DNA of 64,000 nucleotides from an uncultured Lentisphaerota bacterium (GTDB lineage Bacteria > Verrucomicrobiota > Kiritimatiellia > CAIQIC01), in contig CAIWHP010000141.1 in NCBI GenBank assembly GCA_903912445.1, positions 1 to 64,000 on the forward strand, written 5' to 3'. Under the pieces are notes generated by a model. That model worked only from the letters and a program-made list of their open reading frames with translations. It made no database searches and was not told the DNA's origin. Shown piece after piece: positions 15,992 to 24,189 of the stretch (its first letter is position 1; every line of letters starts with the position of its first letter). A program made the position numbers and the translations under genes.

Positions 15992-17362
15992 TTGAGCATC
16001 AATCCGAACAAGATCGAGTTGGAAGTCGAAGCCGGGCCGGAGCGCGGACGCAGGTACTCTGTCGAGCCGGCCGGGGCCCGCATCGGGCGCGACCCGAGCA
16101 ACGACTTCGTCGTCAACGACCCTTCCCTCTCCCGTTTCCACTGCCGCATCTATCTGGCCGGCGACGGCCAGGCGCGCGTGGCCGACCTCGGCAGCACGAA
16201 CACCACCGAGGTAAACGGCTCGCCGATTTCCGACGTGGCGCTTATGCCCGGCGACCGGATCGTGATCGGCGACACGACGCTGCGCGTGATGGGCGCGGCA
16301 CCCCTGGCGGCGGCGGTCATCTCGTCGGAACCGGCGGAACGCGAACGCCTGCCGCCGCCCTTGGCCGCACCCGGCGCACCGGTCGCCGCCACCGGCGCAC
16401 CGGCCGGTGAAGTGCCCGACCTCTTCGGACGGAACACGTCCGTCGCGGACGCCGCCACGCGCAAGCATGTTTCCAAGACGCTCTGGCTGGTTTTGGGCCT
16501 CATCTTTGTGGTGACCGTCGTGCTGGCGCTGTTCAAGCTGGGCGTCTTCGACCTCAACCGGCGCAATGCGATCAAGGGTGCGCCGCTGCCCGGGCTGGAA
16601 ATCCAATACGAGAAGGTGGACGCCACCAGTTCCAACATCTTCCGCTATGAGCTGTCGCTGCTGAACAGCAACCTGAGCGCGCGGGTGGACAACCTCGCGG
16701 ATGCCAAGCACATGGTGAAGGACAAAAAGCTGGACCAGGGTGCGCTGGGCAAACTGGTTTCGCAACTGGAGAACACCGGCTTCTTCGCGCTGGAGAGCGA
16801 ATACAAGGGCGCGCAGACGGATATCCTCGACTCGCACGATCTCACCCTCACCATGGGCGCCCGCACCAAGCGCGTGATCGTCGTCAACCGCGTGATGCCG
16901 GAGGCGTTCAAGAAGGCCACCGACATCGTCGAGACCTTCGGGCAAAACACCCTGAGTCTGGCCTCGCTCTCCGTGTCGCCGGAGCGGCTGACCGAAATGG
17001 CGCGCGATGCCATGCTGCAGGGCAAGAAATACTTCGACGAAAAAGAGGTCAGCTTCGGCAACCTGTTCAAGGCGATGAAGGCCTTCGAGGCGGCCGATGT
17101 ATACTTGGAGACGCTGGAGCCCAAGCCGGACTTCTACCCGGATGTCATCGGCGGCCGCTCGGACGCGAAGAAGCTGCTGCAGGAGCGCTACGACGACCGC
17201 AACTTCCGCTCCGAGAAGTCCATCAAGATCCAGGACTGGATGGATGCCAGCAAGAATCTGCGGATCATCCTTGAATCCATTCCCGACCGCGAAGACGAAC
17301 GGTACAAGCAGGCGCAGGTCAAGCTGATGGACGTCGAGCGGCACCTGAAACCCAACCGATGA
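15992..17362 (+). CDS. FHA-domain membrane protein
   Basis: A 456-residue protein. The N-terminal FHA domain (about residues 10-100) has the phosphothreonine-binding pattern RIGRDPSNDFVVNDPSLSR-H and the later LGSTNTTEVNG. A Pro/Ala-rich linker follows, then one transmembrane helix (LWLVLGLIFVVTVVLALF) near residue 165, and a C-terminal domain of about 270 residues that I do not recognise. I chose the TTG at 15992 because GGAG lies 7 bases upstream; a GTG at 15956 is also in frame. The gene overlaps the next (PEGA) gene by ATGA. FHA in the cytoplasm and the C-terminus outside suggest signalling or assembly across the membrane. Confidence 0.85.
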   Translation: MSINPNKIELEVEAGPERGRRYSVEPAGARIGRDPSNDFVVNDPSLSRFHCRIYLAGDGQARVADLGSTNTTEVNGSPISDVALMPGDRIVIGDTTLRVMGAAPLAAAVISSEPAERERLPPPLAAPGAPVAATGAPAGEVPDLFGRNTSVADAATRKHVSKTLWLVLGLIFVVTVVLALFKLGVFDLNRRNAIKGAPLPGLEIQYEKVDATSSNIFRYELSLLNSNLSARVDNLADAKHMVKDKKLDQGALGKLVSQLENTGFFALESEYKGAQTDILDSHDLTLTMGARTKRVIVVNRVMPEAFKKATDIVETFGQNTLSLASLSVSPERLTEMARDAMLQGKKYFDEKEVSFGNLFKAMKAFEAADVYLETLEPKPDFYPDVIGGRSDAKKLLQERYDDRNFRSEKSIKIQDWMDASKNLRIILESIPDREDERYKQAQVKLMDVERHLKPNR

Positions 17363-18714
17363 GCACGCGCATACAACGCAACCGTAGGCTGGCGCCCTGG
17401 GCCCTGATCGCCCTGTTGGCCGTGGGCAGCGGCGTGCGCGGTTTTGGCAGCGGCAGCGCGCTGCTGCGCGTCGCCAGCCAGCCGGCCGGCGCCCAGATTT
17501 TCCTCGACGGACTGCAGCAGCAGGACGTGACGCCGCAGACCATCCAGCACATTGACCCCGGCCAGCATCTCCTGGAGATTCGCAAGGATGGCTTCCAGTC
17601 TCAACGGCGCACCGTGGCGCTGCTCGAAGGCGAGAAGACCACGGCGGAATTCAAGCTCGAGCCGCTCAAGGGCCTCGTCCTTGTCCAGACGTTGCCGCCG
17701 GGTGCGGAGGTGAACGTGGACGGCGCGTTCCGCGGCAAGACGCCGTTGATGCTGACCGATCTCGCCGCCGGCGACCACGACGTCGTCCTGCGCACCGAGG
17801 GCTATCAGCCGCGCAAGCTCCCCCTGCAGATCAAGGACCGCGTGCCGATCAAGCTGAGCACGGACCTCGCCTCCGACTCCGCCACGCTCAAGATTTCCTC
17901 CGAACCGGCGGGCGCCTCCGTGCTGCTCAACGGCGCCACCCGCGGCACCACGCCCTGCACCATCGATCGCATCCCGAGCGGCACGGTGGATATCGAGATC
18001 AGCCTCAAGGGCTTTGCGTCCCATCGCAGCCAGATCGTGCTCAAGGCCGGCGACGTGGTCGATGTGCCGGCCCCGCTCAAGGCCGTCCCGGCCGCCTTGA
18101 CCGTGCATTCGATCCCCAGCCAGGCGCGCGTCTACGTCAACAACCAGTTCCAAGGCGAAGCGCCCGTCGCGATGACCAACCTGCCGCCCGGCGAGTACCG
18201 CCTCCGCGCCGAGAAGCGCGGCTACGAAACCGACGCGCGCAACATCACGCTCAAGCCCGAGGATCAGGTCACCGAGGAATTCCGGCTGCAGCGCAACACC
18301 GGCGGCCTCGTCATCGTCACCGAACCCCCGGGCGTCAAGGTCTTCGTGGACGAGGATGATGCCGGCACGACCGAAGCTTCCGCGGCCAATCCGCAGGTCT
18401 CCGACCCGCTGCGCGTCAGTTTCATCGGCAAAGGCGAACACTGGCTCAAGCTGGTCAAGCCCGGCTATGCCCACACGCCCGTCAAGTTCACGATCGACAC
18501 CGATAATCTGGTCACGCGCACCGAGCACCTGAAACGGCTGTTCATCCCGAACACGATCATCCGCACCGGCGCCACCGCCGAGGAAAGCTACACGGGCGTG
18601 CTCATCCGCAAGCACCCGAACGGCTCCGTCGAACTGGAACTCCGCCCGGGTATCGTCAAAACCTTTGAGGCCTCCGAGATCAAGTCCCTCGGCCCGCTCG
18701 GCGAAAAGAAGTAA
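17359..18714 (+). CDS. PEGA-domain repeat protein
   Basis: A 451-residue predicted exported protein with an N-terminal hydrophobic segment (LAPWALIALLAVGSGV) and five tandem PEGA repeats of about 70 residues. Each carries a variant of the signature, for example SQPAGAQIFLDG, TLPPGAEVNVDG, SEPAGASVLLNG, SIPSQARVYVNN and TEPPGVKVFVDE. PEGA domains are surface or periplasmic beta-folds often tied to cell-wall or S-layer functions. The C-terminal 80 residues (TGVLIRKHPNGSVELEL) are unassigned. Its start is coupled to the FHA gene by a 4-base overlap, so the two probably form one complex or pathway. Confidence 0.88.
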   Translation: MSTRIQRNRRLAPWALIALLAVGSGVRGFGSGSALLRVASQPAGAQIFLDGLQQQDVTPQTIQHIDPGQHLLEIRKDGFQSQRRTVALLEGEKTTAEFKLEPLKGLVLVQTLPPGAEVNVDGAFRGKTPLMLTDLAAGDHDVVLRTEGYQPRKLPLQIKDRVPIKLSTDLASDSATLKISSEPAGASVLLNGATRGTTPCTIDRIPSGTVDIEISLKGFASHRSQIVLKAGDVVDVPAPLKAVPAALTVHSIPSQARVYVNNQFQGEAPVAMTNLPPGEYRLRAEKRGYETDARNITLKPEDQVTEEFRLQRNTGGLVIVTEPPGVKVFVDEDDAGTTEASAANPQVSDPLRVSFIGKGEHWLKLVKPGYAHTPVKFTIDTDNLVTRTEHLKRLFIPNTIIRTGATAEESYTGVLIRKHPNGSVELELRPGIVKTFEASEIKSLGPLGEKK

Positions 18715-18817
18715 GCCGCCTCCCCTGCCCCTGCTGCCACCGGTGCTTGAGACTGAACAAGGACACAGGGAAAGCCTAATGTGCGCTTTTTCAATCCGCG
18801 ACAGCAGCGCGCCGCGC

Positions 18818-18847
18818 TTGACTCCGCCACCAGTCGGGTCGCATAAT
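18818..18847 (+). promoter_or_regulatory. likely promoter for nrdR
   Basis: TTGACT (18818-18823) and CATAAT (18842-18847) are separated by 18 bases, 41 bases before the nrdR start. The sequence CCGCGCTTGA around the -35 box also appears at 40965-40972 before another gene. Confidence 0.5.
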
Positions 18848-18887
18848 CCGCCTGCCACCACGGCTGGTAGATCGAGAGGAACACGCG

Positions 18888-19343
18888 ATGCGCTGCCCGA
18901 AATGCGAGCATACGGACGACAAGGTGATTGACAGCCGTTCGGTCCGGAATGGCGATGTGATCCGCCGCCGCCGGGTCTGCCTGAATTGCTCCTACCGCTT
19001 CACCACCTACGAAGAAGTCGTCAAAGCCACCCTGCGCATCATCAAGCGCGATGGCCGCCACGAGGATTTCGACCGCAAGAAGCTACTGCACGCCGTCGAA
19101 ATCGCCTGCGGCAAGCGCAACATCAGCACGCAGCAGATCGAGGGACTCGTGGATGCGGTCATCACGGAACTCGAGAGCGAGTACGACCGCGAGGTGCCGT
19201 CGACCGTCATCGGCCGCAAGGTCATGGACCGGCTGGAGAAGCTCGATGAAGTGGCCTACGTGCGCTTTGCCTCCGTCTATCGCCGCTTCCGCGATGTCAG
19301 CCAGTTCCTGAGCGAAGTCGAAGGACTCATCGGCCGACAATGA
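18888..19343 (+). CDS. nrdR: transcriptional repressor NrdR
   Basis: A 151-residue regulator that represses ribonucleotide reductase genes and senses ATP and dATP. The zinc ribbon is formed by CPKC (residues 3-6) and CLNC (residues 31-34). The ATP-cone follows, with IIKRDGRHEDFDRKKLLHAVEIACGKR. FASVYRRFRDVSQF is the usual C-terminal segment. GAGAGGAA lies about 8 bases before the ATG. It overlaps the next gene by ATGA. No nrd operon is in the window, so its targets lie elsewhere. Confidence 0.98.
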   Translation: MRCPKCEHTDDKVIDSRSVRNGDVIRRRRVCLNCSYRFTTYEEVVKATLRIIKRDGRHEDFDRKKLLHAVEIACGKRNISTQQIEGLVDAVITELESEYDREVPSTVIGRKVMDRLEKLDEVAYVRFASVYRRFRDVSQFLSEVEGLIGRQ

Positions 19344-19978
19344 TCGCACTCGACCAGAGCCGTCCCGGACCGACCGCCCAGGTGGCGGAACTGAGCGCCA
19401 TGCTGGGCCTGCCGCCCGCGCTCGTCGCCGCCGTCGTGGACGCCGTCTCGGCTTTCGCCACGGTCGTCCCCTCCCCGATCCCCACCGCCTGGCTCGGGGT
19501 CCGCGCCTTCTGGAGCGTCGGAGCCAGCGCGACGGCCGACGACATGGCGCAGGCCCTCCTGCCCGAAGCGGCCGATGCGCTCGCCGCGTTGCAGCGCGCC
19601 GGCTATCCGCCCGCGCTCGCCTGGCTGTTGCACCTGGGGGTGCTGCGGCCGCAACGCTGGCAGCACGCGCCGGAAGCGGTGACGTGGGTCTTGGATTTCG
19701 GCAAGCTGCGCCACGACGCTTTCGGCGAACTGGCGCTGCCGAGCCACAAGGCGCTGCAACTCGTGCTCGGCGCGGCCGCGAGTCTGTGGGATGCCCACTC
19801 CGGCGCTGGTGCGCTCGCACTCAAAGGCTGGGCCGGCGCCGCGCCGGTGCGGCGCCGCAAAGTGGAGGAACCCACGCTGACGCGCGAAGAGGCCGAGGCG
19901 TATTGCCGCGCGGCCCTCGCCCGTCAGCAGGCGCAACGCAACTGGCGCACCACCCCGCGCCTGCTGCGCGTCAACTGA
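19340..19978 (+). CDS. hypothetical protein coupled to nrdR
   Basis: I do not recognise this 212-residue protein. It is Ala- and Leu-rich, mostly helical in appearance, with no signal peptide and no clear transmembrane helix, though PPALVAAVVDAVSAFATVVPSPIPTAWLGV is moderately hydrophobic. The C-terminus (LTREEAEAYCRAALARQQAQRNW) looks like a charged helix. The ATGA overlap with nrdR implies co-translation, but co-occurrence elsewhere would be needed to claim a shared function. Codon usage matches its neighbours, which supports a real gene. Confidence 0.65.
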   Translation: MIALDQSRPGPTAQVAELSAMLGLPPALVAAVVDAVSAFATVVPSPIPTAWLGVRAFWSVGASATADDMAQALLPEAADALAALQRAGYPPALAWLLHLGVLRPQRWQHAPEAVTWVLDFGKLRHDAFGELALPSHKALQLVLGAAASLWDAHSGAGALALKGWAGAAPVRRRKVEEPTLTREEAEAYCRAALARQQAQRNWRTTPRLLRVN

Positions 19979-20013
19979 TCAACGCACCGGACCTCATAGA
20001 GCAAGTACAGGAC

Positions 20014-20388
20014 ATGAACCGCATCGCGCAACAGATCGCCGGCTTGCTCCTCGTGGGGCTGTGCGCCGGCTGCACCAAATCCAGCGTGCACAAGTGGGAA
20101 CACCGGGCCGCTGAGGTGGCGCCGGGCACCCCCCGGGCACAGGTGCTGGCGCTCTTGCCTCCGACCGGTACGGTGCTGGATCTGCGGTCGGGCGGAACCG
20201 GAGGCCCCATCACCTACTTGGTGGACAAGTACACCATCGTCAAGATCATCATCGACCATGACGACACCTTGGCCCGCCCCATCGTCGTGGAAACCTTGCA
20301 CGACAAGAAAAAGACCACGCGCTCCACCTCGCGCCCCTCCATCCGCTACGGCGCCTCCGGCAGCGGCGCGCTGCCGTCCGGCAAGTGA
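20014..20388 (+). CDS. small lipoprotein-like protein
   Basis: A 124-residue exported protein. The N-terminus MNRIAQQIAGLLLVGLCAGC is a signal sequence ending in AGC, close to a lipobox, so it is probably a lipoprotein. The mature part contains GTPRAQVLALLPPTGTVLDL and IVKIIIDHDDTLARPIVVETL, resembling small SmpA/BamE-like or outer-membrane lipoproteins only loosely. The basic, Ser/Gly-rich tail looks disordered. I chose the ATG at 20014 because the longer upstream reading is a shadow of the preceding gene. The function is unknown. Confidence 0.7.
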   Translation: MNRIAQQIAGLLLVGLCAGCTKSSVHKWEHRAAEVAPGTPRAQVLALLPPTGTVLDLRSGGTGGPITYLVDKYTIVKIIIDHDDTLARPIVVETLHDKKKTTRSTSRPSIRYGASGSGALPSGK

Positions 20389-20400
20389 GCGCACCGCCGG

Positions 20401-20451
20401 TTTTCCAAGGCTTGGAAACCGGAGTCCGCGTTTTTCCAGACCTTGGGAAAA
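20401..20451. repeat. palindromic element, two units (locus 4)
   Basis: TTTTCCAAGGCTTGGAAA at 20401 and TTTTTCCAGACCTTGGGAAA at 20431 start 30 bp apart, between the convergent lipoprotein gene and tkt. This is one of the cleanest copies; the two units match those of locus 1 almost exactly. Confidence 0.8.
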
Positions 20452-20620
20452 GTTGCTGCGCAAACGGCCCTCGCGCGGACAAGTATTCCAAGCCCAAGCC
20501 ACACCGCGCGACGCGCGGCCCCTACTGCGCCGGGGGATCCGGTGGTGAAGGGCAGACCCCAGCTGCCGCATGACCTGGAGCGCATAAGCCCGCTGGTCCG
20601 GCGGCACGACGGCTGCGGAT

Positions 20621-20652
20621 AAAAACAGGCCGCGTTTTTCAACGCGGCCTGT
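20621..20652 (-). terminator. intrinsic terminator after tkt
   Basis: A perfect 12-bp inverted repeat (ACAGGCCGCGTT with AACGCGGCCTGT, loop TTTC) lies 21 bases past the tkt stop codon. On the minus strand it is followed by TTTTTATCC, a standard rho-independent terminator. Confidence 0.88.
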
Positions 20653-20673
20653 TCGACTCTCTGGCGTGCGGGT

Positions 20674-22668
20674 TTATTTCCGCGCGAGCAACTTCCGGGC
20701 AACATCAAGGACGTTTTCAGCGGTAAAGCCGTACTTCTGTGCGAGGGCCTTGAAGGGGCCGGACGCGCCGAAGGTGTCGATGCCGATGATCTTGCCGGTG
20801 TTGCCGACGTACTTCTCCCAGCCCATCGTGCAGCCGGCTTCGACCGCGACGCGTTTCTTGCAGCCGGGCGCGAGCACTTCGTTGCGATACTTCTTCGTCT
20901 GCTTTTCGAAGAGATCGAACGAGGCCATATTGACGACGCGGACGTTCACGCCTTCCTTGGCGAGCTGTTCGCCGGCGGTAAGCGCGATGGAAACTTCCGA
21001 GCCGCTGCCGATCAGGATGATGTCCGGCTCGCCCTCGGCGCTTTGCCAGAGGGTGTAGGCGCCCTTGCGGATTTCGGACGCGGCCGGATACTTCGTGCGG
21101 TCGAGCACCGGCAACGCCTGGCGCGTCAACAGCAGCGCCGTCGGGCCGTCGGTGCGCTCGAGCGCGGCCAGCCACGCGGCGGCGGTCTCGGTCGGATCGC
21201 CGGGGCGGATGATCGAGACATTCGGCATGCAGCGCAGCGCGGCAATCTGCTCGATCGGCTCGTGCGTTGGGCCGTCCTCGCCGACGAAGATGCTGTCGTG
21301 CGTGAAGACATAGAGCGCCGGGATCTGCATGAGCGCAGCGAGGCGGATGGCCGGGCGGCAGTAATCGGAGAAGACAAAGAACGTCGCGCCATAGACGATC
21401 CAGCCGCCGTGCAGGATCATGCCGTTGATCACGCCCAGCATGCCGTGCTCGCGCACGCCGAAATGCAGGTTGCGGCCCACAAACTGGCGCTTGCCGATTT
21501 CGGGATAGCCCTTGAGGTGGGTGTTGTTGCTCGGCGCGAGGTCGGCCGATCCGCCCACGAGTTGCGGCAGCACCTTGACCAACGCGTTGAGCGTCTCGCC
21601 GGAGGCTTGGCGGGTCGCCATCGGCTTGGCGGGATCGAAGACCGGCAACGCCTTTTCGAGGTCGGCCGGCAGCTTGCGCAGCTGCTGCACGTCCCAATCC
21701 TTGGCGAGCTCCGGGTGGGCCTGCTTCCAGCCCGCGAACGCCTGCTTCCAGCCCGCGTTTTGCGCGGCCAGTTCCGCGGCGCGCGCGGCGTACATCGCGC
21801 GCACTTCTTCCGGCACGTAGAAATCTTTGTCCACCGGCATGCCGAGCGCGGCTTTCGTCGCCTTCACTTCGTCCACGCCGAGCGGTTCGCCGTGCGCCTT
21901 GTGCGTGTCGCGCTTGTTCGGGCTGCCTTGGCCGATATGCGTGTGGCCGATGATCAGCGTCGGCTTCTCCTGCGAAGCGCGCGCCTGCGTCAGGGCCTGC
22001 GCGCACGCCGCCGCGTCGTGACCGTCGATCTCCAGCACGTTCCAGCCATAGGCCTCGAAGCGCTTGCGCGGGTCGTCGCTGTAGGCGAGGCTCGTCTTGC
22101 CCTCGATGGTGATCTCGTTGAAATCGTAGAACACGACCAGCTTGTTCAGACCAAGGTGACCGGCCAGCGAGCACGCCTCGTGGCTGATGCCTTCCATCAT
22201 GCAGCCGTCGCCGCTGATGACGTACGTGTAGTGATCAACAATCGGCTGGCCTTCCTTGTTGAACTTCGCCGCGAGCATCGCCTCTGCGAGCGCCATGCCC
22301 ACCGCGTTGCTCAGGCCCGCGCCCAGCGGACCGGTCGTCGTCTCGACGCCCACCGTGTGCCCGAACTCGGGGTGCCCCGGCGTCTTCGAGTCCAGTTGCC
22401 GGAACTGCTGGAGCTCCTCCATCGGCAGCGGATAACCCGACAGATGCAGCAGGCTGTAGAGCAACATCGAACCGTGCCCCGCCGAGAGGACAAAGCGGTC
22501 GCGGTCGGCCCACTTCGGATCGGCCGGATCGTGCTTGAGAAATTTCAGCCAGAGAACGCTGGCAAACTCGGCGCAGCCCATCGGCATGCCCGGGTGGCCG
22601 GAGTTCGCCTTCTGGACGCCGTCCATCGCCAGACCACGGATCGTGTTGGCCGCAAGCGTGAGATTCAT
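20674..22668 (-). CDS. tkt: transketolase
   Basis: A 664-residue thiamine-diphosphate enzyme of the pentose phosphate pathway that moves two-carbon units between sugar phosphates. The N-terminus (ANTIRGLAMDGVQKANSGHPGMPMG) and the TPP motif GDGCMMEGISHEA with VVFYDFNEITIEGKT are canonical. The pyrimidine domain (FVGRNLHFGVREHGMLGVING) and DSIFVGEDGPTHEPIEQ are intact. The ATG at 22668 has AAGGAAA about 10 bases upstream; the frame upstream of it is not conserved. It is a single-gene unit with its own terminator. The length is normal. Confidence 0.98.
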   Translation of the reverse strand: MNLTLAANTIRGLAMDGVQKANSGHPGMPMGCAEFASVLWLKFLKHDPADPKWADRDRFVLSAGHGSMLLYSLLHLSGYPLPMEELQQFRQLDSKTPGHPEFGHTVGVETTTGPLGAGLSNAVGMALAEAMLAAKFNKEGQPIVDHYTYVISGDGCMMEGISHEACSLAGHLGLNKLVVFYDFNEITIEGKTSLAYSDDPRKRFEAYGWNVLEIDGHDAAACAQALTQARASQEKPTLIIGHTHIGQGSPNKRDTHKAHGEPLGVDEVKATKAALGMPVDKDFYVPEEVRAMYAARAAELAAQNAGWKQAFAGWKQAHPELAKDWDVQQLRKLPADLEKALPVFDPAKPMATRQASGETLNALVKVLPQLVGGSADLAPSNNTHLKGYPEIGKRQFVGRNLHFGVREHGMLGVINGMILHGGWIVYGATFFVFSDYCRPAIRLAALMQIPALYVFTHDSIFVGEDGPTHEPIEQIAALRCMPNVSIIRPGDPTETAAAWLAALERTDGPTALLLTRQALPVLDRTKYPAASEIRKGAYTLWQSAEGEPDIILIGSGSEVSIALTAGEQLAKEGVNVRVVNMASFDLFEKQTKKYRNEVLAPGCKKRVAVEAGCTMGWEKYVGNTGKIIGIDTFGASGPFKALAQKYGFTAENVLDVARKLLARK

Positions 22669-22770
22669 TGTCGGTATTTTCCTTTCGGGTTGCTGTAACG
22701 CAAAAACGCGGTGCCGTTTAGCAAACGCCGCCCCTGAAGTCAAGAAGGCCGGCAGACCATGACACGCCGA

Positions 22771-22807
22771 CGCTGCGCGGCGCGGGAGGGCAACCCTCCC
22801 GGCAGCG
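22771..22807 (-). terminator. strong GC hairpin after FG-GAP gene
   Basis: GGGAGGG and CCCTCCC (22784-22800, loop CAA) sit inside outer arms CGCTGC and GCAGCG. It lies about 60 bases past the stop codon of the FG-GAP gene. No U-tract follows, so termination is only possible. Confidence 0.4.
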
Positions 22808-22865
22808 CAGGACGCACACCTGACAGTTCCGCCTGCCTCGTGGCAAATAATTTCCCAGGGAACGC

Positions 22866-24050
22866 TCAGCGGGCAGGCTGGCTCAGATGGATGAACGTGC
22901 CCTTTTTGTTGCCGACAATGACGTCCGGGGTGCCGTCGCCGTTGAGATCAGCGGCGGTGACCTGGGTGCCGACGCCGGAGTTGTCGTCAATCATGTGCGG
23001 GATGAATTGTACGCCGTGGTCCTTGTCGCGCTTCAGTTCGAACCAATAGACCACCGCGGGCGCGTCGGGCTCCACATCGCCCTTGGGACCGTGCGACCAG
23101 AAGCGCTTGCCGGTCAGGATGTCGGGGAGGCCGTCACCGTTCATGTCGAGCACGAGCATGCCGTGCAACTGGGAGATGCGCAGGCCCTTGGAAGCGAGGT
23201 CGGGCTTGGGCGGCAGGATCTCGTGGCGCTCGAAGGTGATCGCACCTTGCGCGTCGCGGAGCTGCTTGTACCACGCGAGGCCGTAGTGGTGGCAGTGCAG
23301 CACGGTGATCACGTCGTTGAGGCCATCGCCATCCACGTCGGCCAGGTACAGCTGGCAGGCGGCCTCGGCAAACTGGAATTTATGCTGGATAAAGAGCTGG
23401 CCCGCCTTCCAATCCTTGGGCTGCTCCCACCAGCCGTTGGCTTCGAGCAGGTCGATGCGTCCATCGCCGTTGACATCGCCGGCACCGACGCCGTGCGTGA
23501 ACTTGTGGAATTTACAGTTCGTCGTGACGGGATGGAAGACCCACGGGGCGTCGGGATTTTGGAAATCCGGCTCCGCGAAGCCCATGCAGCCGCCCGTGTT
23601 GAAGATCATCTGCGGCTTGGTGGTGCTGGTCAGGTGCCCGAGCAGCGGCGATTCGTTGTCGACGATGGGAAACGCGAGGTGCTTCTTCCACGGCACATCC
23701 TTGCCGGCGGGGTTCTCGTACCAGAAGCCTTCCTTGCCGGGATAAGGCATGTAGAGCACGTCCGACCAACCATCGTTGTTGAAGTCGCCGCAGAAGGTCA
23801 GGAAGTTGTCGGAATAGTTCGTCGGGTTGAAGGCGGTCGCCGCGTGGATCTCGTGGCGCTGGGTGAAGCCCGGCCCCGCGTACCAGAACGGGCCGGAGAC
23901 CACGTCCGTTTTGCCGTCGTGGTTGAAGTCGGCATACCAGGCGCCCTCGGTATAGAACTTGTCCGTGAGCTGCATCTTTTTGAACTGCGGTTCCGCCCCC
24001 TGGGCCGCCACCGCCGCGAGCCCCAGCATTGCCATCAGCCATATTTTCAT
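22866..24050 (-). CDS. secreted FG-GAP/VCBS repeat protein
   Basis: A 394-residue exported protein with a clear signal peptide (KIWLMAMLGLAAVAAQG) and at least five calcium-binding-like FG-GAP repeats, seen as DFNHDGKTDVV, DFNNDGWSDVL, DVNGDGRIDLL, DVDGDGLNDVI, DMNGDGLPDIL and DLNGDGTPDVIVG. These form beta-propeller blades. Such proteins are abundant in Verrucomicrobia, Lentisphaerae and Planctomycetes and often serve in binding or carbohydrate handling, but the role is unknown. AAGGGAAC precedes the ATG at 24050. It is transcribed divergently from the TlpA-like gene. Confidence 0.88.
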   Translation of the reverse strand: MKIWLMAMLGLAAVAAQGAEPQFKKMQLTDKFYTEGAWYADFNHDGKTDVVSGPFWYAGPGFTQRHEIHAATAFNPTNYSDNFLTFCGDFNNDGWSDVLYMPYPGKEGFWYENPAGKDVPWKKHLAFPIVDNESPLLGHLTSTTKPQMIFNTGGCMGFAEPDFQNPDAPWVFHPVTTNCKFHKFTHGVGAGDVNGDGRIDLLEANGWWEQPKDWKAGQLFIQHKFQFAEAACQLYLADVDGDGLNDVITVLHCHHYGLAWYKQLRDAQGAITFERHEILPPKPDLASKGLRISQLHGMLVLDMNGDGLPDILTGKRFWSHGPKGDVEPDAPAVVYWFELKRDKDHGVQFIPHMIDDNSGVGTQVTAADLNGDGTPDVIVGNKKGTFIHLSQPAR

Positions 24051-24111
24051 CGGGTTCCCTTTCTGTGTGCGCGGAGTCTCGCACGAAGCGCCCCCTTTTC
24101 CAAGGGAGCGC

Positions 24112-24131
24112 GCGCGAAAAAGTTTTTGCGC
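24112..24131. promoter_or_regulatory. A/T-core inverted repeat in divergent gap
   Basis: GCGCGAAAAAGTTTTTGCGC is nearly palindromic, between two divergent genes. A single palindromic-family half site, TTTTCCAAGGGA, lies just left of it at 24096-24107. It could be an operator; no regulator is known here. Confidence 0.3.
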
Positions 24132-24189
24132 TTTATTTGCCGGCTGGGGTGATGTAGCTTCCGCCCGTTCAACCTGAAAGGCGATACAC

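Noticed and set aside
17188-18861. 557-residue minus-strand ORF opposite the PEGA gene
   Set aside because: Shadow of a repeat gene; the opposing strand has clear PEGA repeats and a coupled start.
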